From Psychrosphaera saromensis (GTDB lineage: Bacteria > Pseudomonadota > Gammaproteobacteria > Enterobacterales > Alteromonadaceae), in contig NZ_MSCH01000003.1 in the NCBI RefSeq assembly GCF_002954545.1, forward strand, positions 2,767,991 to 2,831,990: DNA of 64,000 nucleotides. Direction: 5' to 3'. The notes beneath the pieces are model-generated. The model did no database searches. It was not told where the DNA came from and saw nothing but the letters and a program-made list of their open reading frames with translations. Of the stretch, positions 1-7,971 are shown in pieces. Each line of letters starts with the position of its first letter. Positions within the stretch are counted from its first letter, which is position 1. Both the position numbers and the translations under genes were made by a program.

Positions 1-674
1 TCTCCACTACTTACGCAATTTGCTTTACCCTCACAAGAATAATGAACAGTAACATCCACACCACCATATTTAAGCTCTTTCATAAATTTAGAATACGTTT
101 CGGCATTAAATAAATTGAATATAAATATGGATATAACAATTAAGTAGCTGCCTATAAGTGCATACTTTATATGCTTAGGTTTTCTCATAAAATAAAGCGT
201 AATTGGTATTGGTATTAAAGGGATAGTATTTGATAAGTACCATGGCAATGAATTTATCCACCCCATAAACGGCATTATAATAGCCCCAAAAAAAACAGCC
301 GAATAAATGGCAGCTATAGAAGCTACCTTAAGATACTGTTTAAATGGCATTTCAGGAAGTGAAGTTTTCTGGCCTATTTTAATTTGAGTATATGCTACAT
401 TTAGTGCGAATTTTATAATTATACTGACCCCTGCAAACACTAATATTGCCGTAAAAAAAAACAACAAACTAAGAAAAACAACGTTAAATCTTAAATACGG
501 AACGCCTTCAAATGGAATTCTAAGGTCATTTAAATATGCATACTTATATAAGGCAAGTTCGGCTATAAGGCCAATAAATGTAGATCCGCCTAAAGCAGTA
601 ACGAAGCTTGATATGAGTATCTTTAATGGTAGAGAGAGACCAACAAACTTTTCAATAATTTGCTTTATCTTCAT
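1..674 (-). CDS. Partial integral membrane protein in a gene cassette
   Basis: The reading frame is open from an ATG at 674 (reverse strand) to the left window edge, giving about 224 codons with no stop; the C-terminus lies outside. The translation begins MKIKQIIEKFVGLSLPLKI and shows about five hydrophobic stretches (roughly residues 12-45, 62-92, 115-140, 145-162 and 170-192), so it is probably an inner-membrane protein. I do not recognise the family. The gene sits directly behind an attC-type boundary (GTTAGGC, then about 23 nt to the ATG). This is the usual layout of an integron cassette, where most genes are hypothetical. A weak AGGA lies 8-11 nt ahead of the ATG. The function is unknown and I do not propose one. 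Confidence 0.6.
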   Translation of the reverse strand, partial: MKIKQIIEKFVGLSLPLKILISSFVTALGGSTFIGLIAELALYKYAYLNDLRIPFEGVPYLRFNVVFLSLLFFFTAILVFAGVSIIIKFALNVAYTQIKIGQKTSLPEMPFKQYLKVASIAAIYSAVFFGAIIMPFMGWINSLPWYLSNTIPLIPIPITLYFMRKPKHIKYALIGSYLIVISIFIFNLFNAETYSKFMKELKYGGVDVTVHYSCEGKANCVSSG

Positions 675-705
675 TTAAATTCCTATCTACGAATGATGCC
701 TAACG

Positions 706-722
706 AGGCTGTAGAATTTCTC
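706..722. repeat. Left terminal inverted repeat of the IS
   Basis: The sequence AGGCTGTAGAATTTCTC is the exact reverse complement of 2557-2573. AACG at 702-705 immediately outside is repeated beyond the right end. Confidence 0.85.
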
Positions 723-903
723 ATTCTCAGCCAGTATCTTTAAATAAAAACCACAATATTTCACATCCTTATAAGATTCAATAACTTATTTTATTTTCAA
801 TAATAATATTGCTTAAAGTGTGGTTAAATTGCGTTTAAAGTGGGCTTATAGAGCTAGTTAATGAAGTGAGGCTTGATATGTGTATAAAGGCTTAACTCTT
901 GGT

Positions 904-2441
904 CTAATGCAAACTATTTCTTAACTTCTCTATGTTGTGAACAAGGCAATACATTTGCCATTGGGTATTTACTTTATCTTGGCCACGTAGCGTAAATTTG
1001 TTCATGCCTTTATTGACGGTGATGTTGCCAAACACAGGTTCGATAGCACCAAGTCGTTTACTGTATTGTCGTCGTCCTATTGGACTATCTATCTTAACTT
1101 TCATTTTGTCGCCATAACTTAGCTTTTTCCGTGACTCATCATTTTTGAATTGAACTTGTCTTCCTCTGTCTTTCGGCTCTTTACGCATACACTGTTGCTG
1201 TAATGGACACACTTTACAGTCTTTTAAGTAACCACAGAATCGAGTGTATTGTTGATTGTGATTATTTACGTTTATCCCACTGCACCACATTTCATTTCCA
1301 GCTGGACAGTGACACGTTTGTGTTGCTTCATCATAATGAAAGTCATCTGAGGTGAATAATCTTGGCTTGCCTTTGCTGCGTTTTAATCTACGTTTTTCTT
1401 GCTCTGTTTCATACGTCTCGCTTTCTTTAAATAGCGGATTACGTTTCTAAATTGATTGTCAGCAATATAACTATCGAATCCACTTTGGGCCATAAATTCC
1501 AAATTGGCTTCACTGTTAAAGCCACTGTCTGCTGTGAATTTAATCGTGTGTTTGTTTGGTTGTGTTTCTGTAGTGAGTTTATCAAGTTGTTGCTTTAGTT
1601 GAGTAACGGCTGGCGCTAAGGTTTGTTGCTCACCAACTGAGCCCCACACTTGTGCTTGTAGTATTATTTGATGTTTATCATCGTTAATCGCAATACCATT
1701 GTAACCTTGAATTGTGCCTTTACTTGTTGTCATTTTTGCACTGTCTGGGTCGGTAATATTACTTTTAACGGGCTTGCCTTTACTGCCTGTTTTTTCTTGA
1801 TGTGTCGCTAGATATTCCCTGATTTTCGCTGCACTTTTATCGAGCTTGGCCTGTTGCTTCAAGTCATGAGCCACTTCATCTTCACCTAAACTATCTTGTG
1901 CTTGATGACGTTCAAGTATGCGTTGACTGGCTCGGCGAAGTTTGGCTTGTTTACGCTCAAGCTCATCGAATGTACCGCTCCATTCTTTACTCGCGTTTGA
2001 ACGTATTTTACAGCCGTCGATAGCAAACATGTTACGTCCAACAAGCCCTTCACGGTCACATATCATCAGCACTTGTGTAAACAAGGGTTCAATTTTATCT
2101 CTCATGTTTGCAACAAAATGTGCAATAGATGTGTAATGAGGTTGAACATCACCAGATAGGCTCATAAAGATAATGTTGGTTTCACAAGCATTTGCAATAC
2201 GACGGCTACTGACTAATCCACGCGAATAACCAAACAAGACAATATTCAACATCACAGATGGAGGGTACGCCGCAGCGCCACCATTATCGTTGTTGTACCA
2301 TTCATCAAAAGGCGTTAAATCAAGGTGGTTATCAACAATATGAGAAAGTGCGTATTCAAATGTGCCAGGGATAATTTGCTGGGTAAAATCAACTGGGATG
2401 AATTTACTTTGGCAGGATAAGTCAGGTTTGTAGTTAGCCAT
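904..2441 (-). pseudogene. Frameshifted IS1182-type DDE transposase
   Basis: Two fragments make one transposase: 1383-2441 (352 codons, starting MANYKPDLSCQSKF) and 904-1290 (C-terminal part with a CxxCxxxxxC cluster). The first fragment carries two acidic catalytic motifs, AIDGCKIRSNAS and TADSGFNSEANL. The third acidic residue is in the downstream fragment (RLGAIEPVFGNI). Around 1440-1450 the expected RKRNPLFKESETYE is obtained only if one A is added to the run AGAAACGT. A 1-nt deletion therefore splits the DDE triad. No canonical slippery heptamer (such as A6G) is present, so programmed frameshifting looks unlikely. The product is probably inactive unless a sequencing error is responsible. 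Confidence 0.85.
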
Positions 2442-2531
2442 GTGAAATTAGCTCTGAGTGAATAATAACTATTAGATCACAGACGCCCACCACGAACAAG
2501 TACATTTTTTATACAAACGAGCTTAATTGAA

Positions 2532-2554
2532 AAAAGAGCGACAAACGCTCTTTT
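2532..2554 (-). terminator. Stem-loop at the upstream end of the IS
   Basis: AAAAGAGCG (2532-2540) pairs with CGCTCTTTT (2546-2554) around a 5-nt loop, with a T tract on the minus strand. It lies between the right inverted repeat and the transposase start. It may therefore stop outside transcription from entering the transposase gene, a common arrangement in insertion sequences. Confidence 0.55.
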
Positions 2555-2556
2555 AA

Positions 2557-2573
2557 GAGAAATTCTACAGCCT
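2557..2573. repeat. Right terminal inverted repeat of the IS
   Basis: The sequence GAGAAATTCTACAGCCT is the exact reverse complement of 706-722. It is followed by one base and then AACG (2575-2578), the second copy of the putative target duplication. Confidence 0.85.
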
Positions 2574-2574
2574 C

Positions 2575-2669
2575 AACGCCTCATTCAGAGGCTTAAAATA
2601 GTTGGCTATAATATTGAGGAACGAAAACAGACAACTGTTTTAAGTCCTGTGCAATGACTTGTTATGTGG
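2575..2669 (-). other. attC recombination site, interrupted at its 3' core by the IS
   Basis: Read on the minus strand, the site starts CCACATAAC directly after the stop codon of the 2670-2912 gene and ends GAGGCGTT at the IS edge; the remaining AGGC is at 698-701 beyond the IS. The two halves form an imperfect palindrome: TTAAAACAGTTG in the left arm and CAACTATTTTAA in the right arm. Outer arms read TAACAAGTCATTGCACAG on the left against TAACGCCTCATTCAG (reverse complement of the right arm), so some bases are unpaired, as in real attC hairpins. The left core CCACATAAC complements GTTATGTGG at the start of the same cassette (2923-2931). That is the relation expected of a cassette that was once circular. 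Confidence 0.8.
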
Positions 2670-2912
2670 TTAATACTCACAAGTTGATTGAGAGTAATTA
2701 AAGCTCCCTCCAGAATCTAGACATGAATCAACTCGCCAAAATTCTGAATAACTTAAATGAATTAAGACAGTTATAACAAATATTGATAATACAAAAAATA
2801 TTTTAAAGTACTTTGAGTCTTTAGACGATAAATATTTAAAAAGATAAATCATTGCTATAGGTATTGATATTACCCCTAAAAGTAAAACTCCATACTCAAT
2901 TACAACATCCAT
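2670..2912 (-). CDS. Small membrane protein encoded in a gene cassette
   Basis: The gene encodes 80 residues, starting MDVVIEYGVLLLGVISIP. Two hydrophobic segments (about residues 4-26 and 38-56) are followed by a short polar tail with two cysteines (SCLDSGGS and STCEY). It is probably an inner-membrane protein with its tail outside the membrane core. I do not recognise the family. The gene is tightly framed by integron-type sites: GTTATGTGG lies 11 bp before the start and an attC begins at the stop codon. No strong ribosome-binding site is visible. Such short orphan membrane proteins are common cassette cargo; no function can be inferred. Confidence 0.55.
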   Translation of the reverse strand: MDVVIEYGVLLLGVISIPIAMIYLFKYLSSKDSKYFKIFFVLSIFVITVLIHLSYSEFWRVDSCLDSGGSFNYSQSTCEY

Positions 2913-3400
2913 AATTCAAGAACCACATAACAATTTAATCAGAGGACAATTGCCTAAGTTTCTGACAAAACACTTCCCCTTTTTCTTCTTGCCATATTAA
3001 TAGCAAAACTCATAACTGTTTGCCAGTGCTTTTATTTATCTAGTTATCCACAAAGTACATTGGCAGAAAAACAGGAAACTTTCCTCTTTTTACTAACTAC
3101 CTAGGAAACTCCACTTCAATTGAGGATAAAAACAGTGTTGTTAAATATAATTTAAAATATTTATAACAACGATTTTAAGTATAAATAAATGTACAGCCGC
3201 TCTGTTTTGCTTTTATTCCCGATTCAAACATCTCTATCAATTGTTTTTATAAAAGAATACTTTTCTAAAACCTAGTTAATAATCCAGCTATTAAATAAAA
3301 CAATTACCCCCATACAATTGATTTAAATCTAATCACTGGCAAAAAAATCAAATACACTATCTATATAAAAGTTAAAAACAAAACGGATGAAGTGTTAAGC
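2913..3400. other. Intergenic region with a cassette boundary and the ldhA leader
   Basis: The minus-strand sequence GTTATGTGG (2923-2931) is the cassette start site. A preceding left half-site with matching arms is not recognisable up to about 3060, and no integrase gene follows. The rest is AT-rich. TATATAAA at about 3362-3369 could be a -10 element for ldhA, but I see no convincing -35. Nothing else is supported. Confidence 0.5.
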
Positions 3401-4399
3401 ATGAAACAAATAAATTTAGCGGTTTTCAGTGCCAAAAGTTATGACAAAACAAGTTTAACGGCGGTCGTGCCAGAACAGATAAGTCTGCACTTTTTTGAAA
3501 GTCGATTAACAATAGACACGGTAAAATTAGCCGCTGGTTTTGATGCCATTTGTGTGTTTGTTAATGACGAGCTTAATCGTGAGGTATTAACACAATTAAA
3601 GTCACTGGGTGTTAAATACATAGTTTTACGTTGTGCTGGGTTTAATAACTTAGACTTAACCGCGTGTAAAGAATTAGGCATTCGTTGTGCTCGCGTGCCC
3701 TCTTACAGTCCTGAGGCGGTTGCTGAGCATACCGTTGCGCTTATGATGACACTTAACAGGCGCATACATAAAGCATACAACAGAACCAAAGAAGGCAACT
3801 TTAGTTTATCCGGTCTAATGGGGTTTAATATTTATGGTAAAACAGTAGGTATTATTGGCACCGGAAATATCGGCCTTGCTACCGCAAGAATAATGAAAGG
3901 CTTTGGTGCTCACGTTATTGCATACGACCCATTTGAAAATAGTAAAATGGCAGAGTCTATCGGCTTTGAATACACTGAACTTAATACCCTATTAACTACA
4001 TCCGATATCGTTAGTTTGCATTGTCCATTAACTAAAGAATCTCATCACCTTCTAAATGATGCCTCTATCGCCACTATGAAAACAGGCGTTATGATCATAA
4101 ATACGAGCCGAGGCGGACTTGTTGATACTCAGAGCTTGATCACAAATTTGAAATCAGGACAAATTGGTAACTTAGCGCTAGATGTATATGAACAAGAGAG
4201 TGAGTTGTTTTTTGAAGATCATTCCAGTTCAATAATCCAAGATGATGTTTTACAACGATTGTTGAGTTTTCCAAACGTTATAATCACAGGACACCAAGGC
4301 TTTTTTACTGCTGAAGCGTTAGAGCAAATAGCCGTTACAACCATTAATAACCTTAACCTTTTTGCAGAGGAAAAGGCTAATCCCAATAGCTTGTTTTAG
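3401..4399 (+). CDS. ldhA: D-lactate dehydrogenase (fermentative, LdhA type)
   Basis: This NAD-dependent D-2-hydroxyacid dehydrogenase interconverts pyruvate and D-lactate in the cytoplasm. The 332-residue product aligns from memory along its whole length with E. coli LdhA: MKQINLAVFSAKSYDK at the start, the RCAGFNNLDL loop, the nucleotide-binding GIIGTGNIGLATARIM near residue 150, NTSRGGLVDT near 235 and GHQGFFTAEAL with the catalytic histidine near 300. The frame opens with a GTG at 3392. The ATG at 3401 is preferred because GGATGA lies about 10 nt ahead of it and the family starts there. The gene is monocistronic, converging on the deacylase gene. Confidence 0.92.
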   Translation: MKQINLAVFSAKSYDKTSLTAVVPEQISLHFFESRLTIDTVKLAAGFDAICVFVNDELNREVLTQLKSLGVKYIVLRCAGFNNLDLTACKELGIRCARVPSYSPEAVAEHTVALMMTLNRRIHKAYNRTKEGNFSLSGLMGFNIYGKTVGIIGTGNIGLATARIMKGFGAHVIAYDPFENSKMAESIGFEYTELNTLLTTSDIVSLHCPLTKESHHLLNDASIATMKTGVMIINTSRGGLVDTQSLITNLKSGQIGNLALDVYEQESELFFEDHSSSIIQDDVLQRLLSFPNVIITGHQGFFTAEALEQIAVTTINNLNLFAEEKANPNSLF

Positions 4400-4416
4400 T
4401 TATAAGGGGTTAGCTA

Positions 4417-5637
4417 TTAACTAACCGCAATTTTAAATAATTGAGTGCCCACTTGTACGGCGGCGGAAGGATAATGCAGAATAATGGTGCCAGATTCTGG
4501 TGCGGTAACATCAACCACAGCATGTTTTGTATCAAACTCTAACGAGTTTAATACTCTTGCTATCACTTGTCCTTTATTCACTTTGTCACCTGGCTTAGCT
4601 AAGTACTCAACCATACCTGCATGTTTAGAAAACAAGGTTTTATAGTTTTTTAATAAAGTGGTTGTCACTTCAACTGGCGTTACACCAACAAAACCATCAA
4701 TTAAGTTGTTAGCTTGTAAGTAATTTAAAATGCCACCGCTGTCGCTTTGAGCTTGAGTTAAACAAATATTCTCTTGCGAGCCTAACTCTATGGTAAAGGC
4801 ATTTACTTTATAATTAAGCGTAATGCCTTTTTGTTTTAATAACTCAGCTAAGTACACCCAAGGGGTAAAACTGGCTTCATCTAATGCGCCTGCAAATGTG
4901 GTAGGAATTGAGATTATATTTTCAAAATTAAACGCATGAGCACTTTGTGTTAAAAACTCCGGGCTGTATATGTGATGAGTAGAAGCAGGTCCGGTATGTA
5001 GATCTAATACAATGTCTGCATCTACGGCAATTTCTTGCAAGGTCGTATTTAAAAACTGAGCTGTGTTAACGCCCCAATCTTGATCTAGTTTTAAACCAAA
5101 TTTATATTTTAAAAACGATTTAAAAGCCAACACCAATTCTGACTCAGAGCCGTTTTCTATCAGGCTTATTTGCTGTTCCGTAAGCGTTTCAACAAACTCA
5201 ACCACATCGCTTGGCTCGTAATGATAAAAGCGATTCCAGTTGTTGCCTGTGGTGGCGTCATATCTGCCTTGCAAATATTCCCCAGCACGCTGAGTTCGGC
5301 CAAATGGATTACAGTTTGGCACTAAGGTAAATTCGGCATGAAGGGTTAAGTTTTTTAATTGCTCTATTAACTTAAATATTACTGCACTACCCTGCATTTC
5401 TGCAGCATGTACGGCGCTTTGAATATAGACTTTAGGAAGCTGTTTTTTAGACGTAGATTTAACCTGACTTAGATCATAAAGAGCATCTTTGTTAGCATTA
5501 TCTTTATTAGCGGTTTTTTTATCAAAGCTTTGTTTATCACTTCTTTGTTTATAGAAGATGCGATAAACAGGAATGCCGATCTCTTGACCAGCAATATCCT
5601 GATTTAACGTGACTAAATCTTTTTCAACAACAACCAT
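4417..5637 (-). CDS. Succinylglutamate desuccinylase/aspartoacylase-family zinc deacylase
   Basis: The 406-residue protein belongs to the M14-like AstE/AspA family, which removes acyl groups from amino acids or small peptides with one zinc ion. Visible features are the zinc motif HAAEMQG (His and Glu, near residue 97), NPFGR, the third ligand region DLHTGP near 217 and ELGSQE near 287. The C-terminal 80 residues (KPGDKVNKGQVIA and a following valine-rich stretch) resemble a lipoyl/biotinyl-type beta barrel, as in other large members. It starts 68 nt after the lysC stop and may be co-transcribed with it. This could hint at an acyl-amino acid linked to lysine or aspartate metabolism, but the substrate cannot be read from sequence. 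Confidence 0.8.
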   Translation of the reverse strand: MVVVEKDLVTLNQDIAGQEIGIPVYRIFYKQRSDKQSFDKKTANKDNANKDALYDLSQVKSTSKKQLPKVYIQSAVHAAEMQGSAVIFKLIEQLKNLTLHAEFTLVPNCNPFGRTQRAGEYLQGRYDATTGNNWNRFYHYEPSDVVEFVETLTEQQISLIENGSESELVLAFKSFLKYKFGLKLDQDWGVNTAQFLNTTLQEIAVDADIVLDLHTGPASTHHIYSPEFLTQSAHAFNFENIISIPTTFAGALDEASFTPWVYLAELLKQKGITLNYKVNAFTIELGSQENICLTQAQSDSGGILNYLQANNLIDGFVGVTPVEVTTTLLKNYKTLFSKHAGMVEYLAKPGDKVNKGQVIARVLNSLEFDTKHAVVDVTAPESGTIILHYPSAAVQVGTQLFKIAVS

Positions 5638-5705
5638 AGTAGTTCCTTATTTACAGTCACTATATAACTAGAAATTAAATAACAAAAATTAAATGAATTT
5701 AAAGT

Positions 5706-7082
5706 TTAAACTGAAAACAAGTCGTCGTGAATTTGACGAACTATGTCCTTGGCGTTTTCTTGTTTCACTAAGAAACAAACGTTGTGTTCACTTGCACCGT
5801 GGCAAATCAAACGTAGCTGATCGTCTTCAAGCGAAGAGAATATACGTCCTGCTCCACCTTGTTTGCCGTCATTGTGCTCAACATGATTACCAATAACGGC
5901 AACCAAAGCTAATTCAGACTCAACATTAACATCACAAAATGAACTTAAGTCTTTTACACAAGCTGCAACTAAACCGGCAATGGGTGTATTTGCGGGGTTA
6001 TCAATGGTCAACGCAACTGATATTTCTGAAGTAGTGATCAAATCAACCGACAATTTATGCTTGGCTAAAATAGCAAATACACGAGCTAAGAAACCTGTTG
6101 CATGCAGCATTTCAGGACTTTTAACGGTTAATAAGGTTTGTTCATTTCTAAGTGCAACCGCTCTATAAGCTGGGCGATAGTCCACTTCTTTTGAAATCCA
6201 AGTACCGCCAGCATCTGGTTCTAAACTAGAACCGACAAACACTTTAACGCCACTTCTTATTGCAGGAATAAGTGTCGCAGGATGTAAAATTTTTGCACCA
6301 AACGTTGCCATTTCAGCGGCTTCATCAAAACTAATTTCTTTAATTGGACGAGCTTTGTCTGTAATACGAGGATCGGTTGTATAAATGCCCGTAACATCCG
6401 TCCAAATTTGCAATGCAAACGCATCCACAGCTTCTGCAAACAAGGCAGCGCTGTAATCTGAACCACCACGACCTAAGGTTGTGGTATTGCCAAAGTTATC
6501 CTGACCAATAAAGCCCTGGGTAATAACAACTTTATTTTTTAAAAGAGGCTTTAATAAAGAGTTAGCTTGTTTTCTTGTGGCTTCTAACTGAGGCTCTGCT
6601 TTAGCAAAAGAAGAATCTGTTTTTAATACCTGACGGCCGTCAAATGCAACTGCACTCGCCTGACCTGAAATTTTATTTATTACTTCTGCAAATAATACGC
6701 TCGACATGCGTTCGCCAAACGAAAGTAACTCATCTTTTAGCTTAGTAGAGGTGATTAACAGTGGATGTAATGCAATCTCAGCAAGTTGTTCTATTAACTG
6801 GCTAATAACATCTTGTGCTTTAACTGGACGGCCGAGATCATTTAAAATCGAATTTTGAATATTACGAATTTGTTGTAGTACGCTTTCTTTTTCGTTTGCG
6901 CTTAATACTTCATTACCTAATTTAACCAGTAAGTTAGTGACACCCGCTGAGGCTGAAACAACAACTAAACGTATTTCTGGGTTATTTAAGATAATTTGGG
7001 CACAACGACTCATTGCTTCAAAGTTAGCAACACTGGTACCGCCGAACTTAGCAACGATTGTAGAACTATTTATTGGAGACAT
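5706..7082 (-). CDS. lysC: Aspartate kinase, lysine-sensitive type (aspartokinase III)
   Basis: This enzyme catalyses ATP-dependent phosphorylation of aspartate, the first step towards lysine, threonine and methionine. The 458-residue product shows the kinase signature VAKFGGTSVANFEAM near residue 10, the GRGGSDYSAAL motif near 204 and FGAKILHPATL near 250. Two ACT-like regulatory segments fill the C-terminal third (LLTVKSPEM and LVAVIGNHVE). It is a monofunctional form without a homoserine dehydrogenase domain. The long leader carries a lysine riboswitch, so expression should fall when lysine is plentiful, in addition to feedback inhibition of the enzyme. The start at 7082 matches the family N-terminus. 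Confidence 0.93.
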   Translation of the reverse strand: MSPINSSTIVAKFGGTSVANFEAMSRCAQIILNNPEIRLVVVSASAGVTNLLVKLGNEVLSANEKESVLQQIRNIQNSILNDLGRPVKAQDVISQLIEQLAEIALHPLLITSTKLKDELLSFGERMSSVLFAEVINKISGQASAVAFDGRQVLKTDSSFAKAEPQLEATRKQANSLLKPLLKNKVVITQGFIGQDNFGNTTTLGRGGSDYSAALFAEAVDAFALQIWTDVTGIYTTDPRITDKARPIKEISFDEAAEMATFGAKILHPATLIPAIRSGVKVFVGSSLEPDAGGTWISKEVDYRPAYRAVALRNEQTLLTVKSPEMLHATGFLARVFAILAKHKLSVDLITTSEISVALTIDNPANTPIAGLVAACVKDLSSFCDVNVESELALVAVIGNHVEHNDGKQGGAGRIFSSLEDDQLRLICHGASEHNVCFLVKQENAKDIVRQIHDDLFSV

Positions 7083-7179
7083 TTAAGTCTTTCCTTAATA
7101 TATTTTGAGTAACTATTAAGGGGAACACGGCATACATAGGACTGACTTATACTCTATCTAATTAGATAAATGAAAAAGA

Positions 7180-7425
7180 AAACTTTACATGCCAGAAGCT
7201 CTCCACCTTAGTAACATGCATTTTAACAATGCGGGTTATTAACACTTAGGTGACAACTGTAGGGATTCAGCCCAAACAGTCGGAAAGTTTAATTCTCAAA
7301 GTTAAACCTTCCTCGGCGTTAGCTCCCATCATTAATCGTCGTTGAAATTTGAGTTTCTCGGATTAACTACCTGACTAACGCTCCTCTTCCGGTGCAGTTC
7401 AATATATGAACTGCGGCTATATTAT
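7180..7425 (-). promoter_or_regulatory. Lysine riboswitch (L box) controlling lysC
   Basis: On the minus strand the leader contains the landmarks of the lysine aptamer in order. These are a 5' hairpin GCAGTTCA/TGAACTGC, then GGAAGAGGAGCG, GATGGGAGCTAACGCCGAGG, GGGCTGAATCCC and GTTGTCACC. They match the E. coli lysC leader as I remember it (AGAAGAGGCGCG, CGCCGAGG, GGGGCTGAATCCCC, GTTGTCACCAG). The downstream part CACCTAAG...CTAAGGTGG can form an alternative stem, followed by GAGCTTCTGG and a T-rich run, before the lysC start 100 nt later. I could not decide whether the switch acts on transcription or translation. Confidence 0.92.
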
Positions 7426-7491
7426 TAATATATAAAGCAATGTTTATAAAAATATAGCTTTGCAATAATTAAGTTAATTATTACGGACGCT

Positions 7492-7521
7492 ATTAAACTA
7501 GAAATTAGAGTAATAAGTCAA
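7492..7521 (-). promoter_or_regulatory. Likely sigma-70 promoter of the lysC leader
   Basis: The minus strand reads TTGACT (7521-7516), an 18-nt spacer and TTTAAT (7497-7492). This would start transcription some 60 nt before the riboswitch. It is a pattern match only. Confidence 0.45.
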
Positions 7522-7625
7522 TAAATCATTTGATACAAGGTCAAAAAACTTACATATATCTTATTTACCAACAAAATAAGCTGACTTTCAACTCCCTTTT
7601 AGTTCTCAGGCTTCTAATTCATTGC

Positions 7626-7877
7626 CTATTTCACTAACACTTTACCACCAATTATTTTAATGGCTGGTACGCCGCGTATCATAGTTTCCCGACCAAACTG
7701 AGTTTCACAATTTGGGCATATACCTAGCGTTTCTGTATAGTTTTTACTAATACGTTCTATAAAACATTTAACCAATGAACCATTACCGCCCTTTTTGTAC
7801 TGTAATAGCCTCTCTCTGCATTTGTTGCAGTAGACGGTGACAGATTTAGTTGGTGCTTTAGCTCTTGGCTTAGACAT
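7626..7877 (-). CDS. Small zinc-ribbon protein of unknown function
   Basis: This 83-residue basic protein has two cysteine pairs, VYCNKCRERLL near residue 17 and GICPNCETQFG near 53. Together they would form one zinc ribbon. The N-terminal tail (SKPRAKAPTKS) is rich in lysine and proline. Proteins of this type often bind nucleic acid, but no known family is recognised. The frame starts at ATG 7877, close behind a terminator that separates it from the upstream yebC-type gene. Its own promoter is not evident. Marine gammaproteobacteria carry similar short proteins annotated as hypothetical. Confidence 0.6.
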   Translation of the reverse strand: MSKPRAKAPTKSVTVYCNKCRERLLQYKKGGNGSLVKCFIERISKNYTETLGICPNCETQFGRETMIRGVPAIKIIGGKVLVK

Positions 7878-7916
7878 TATGTTTGTCCATTACCTCAATA
7901 AGAAAATTTTAGACAT

Positions 7917-7946
7917 AAAAAAACCGATACTTGAGTATCGGCTTTT
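7917..7946 (-). terminator. Rho-independent terminator after the yebC-type gene
   Basis: AGCCGATACTC and GAGTATCGGTTTTTTT form a GC-bearing hairpin with a T tract on the minus strand. It lies 26 nt downstream of the stop codon of the gene ending at 7972. Confidence 0.85.
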
Positions 7947-7971
7947 ACAATTAAGATCGACAGACCTTAGA

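Larger units (their letters stand above)
706..2574 (-). mobile_element. IS1182-family-like insertion sequence, 1869 bp
   Basis: The element is bounded by perfect inverted repeats AGGCTGTAGAATTTCTC (706-722) and GAGAAATTCTACAGCCT (2557-2573). They extend to 18 bp if G705 and C2574 are counted. The sequence AACG occurs directly outside both ends (702-705 and 2575-2578) and reads as a 4-bp target duplication. It carries one transposase gene on the minus strand, now frameshifted. The transposase sequence looks like the IS1182 group of DDE transposases. The insertion interrupts an attC recombination site: removing the element and one AACG copy restores GAGGCGTTAGGC across the junction. The family call is from memory of the protein type; the ends and duplication are read directly. 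Confidence 0.85.

Noticed and set aside
3000-3060. A possible left half of an attC (minus-strand GGATAAC near 3040) upstream of the small-membrane-protein cassette
   Set aside because: The core does not fit the usual pattern, and the arms do not pair with the CCTCTGATTAAATT arm next to GTTATGTGG.
3392-3400. GTG start for ldhA
   Set aside because: The ribosome-binding site would be only 1 nt away; the ATG at 3401 has proper spacing and matches the family N-terminus.
5693-6469. Several open frames antisense or shifted within lysC
   Set aside because: They lie wholly inside the strongly supported lysC frame and show no protein-like motif or ribosome-binding site.
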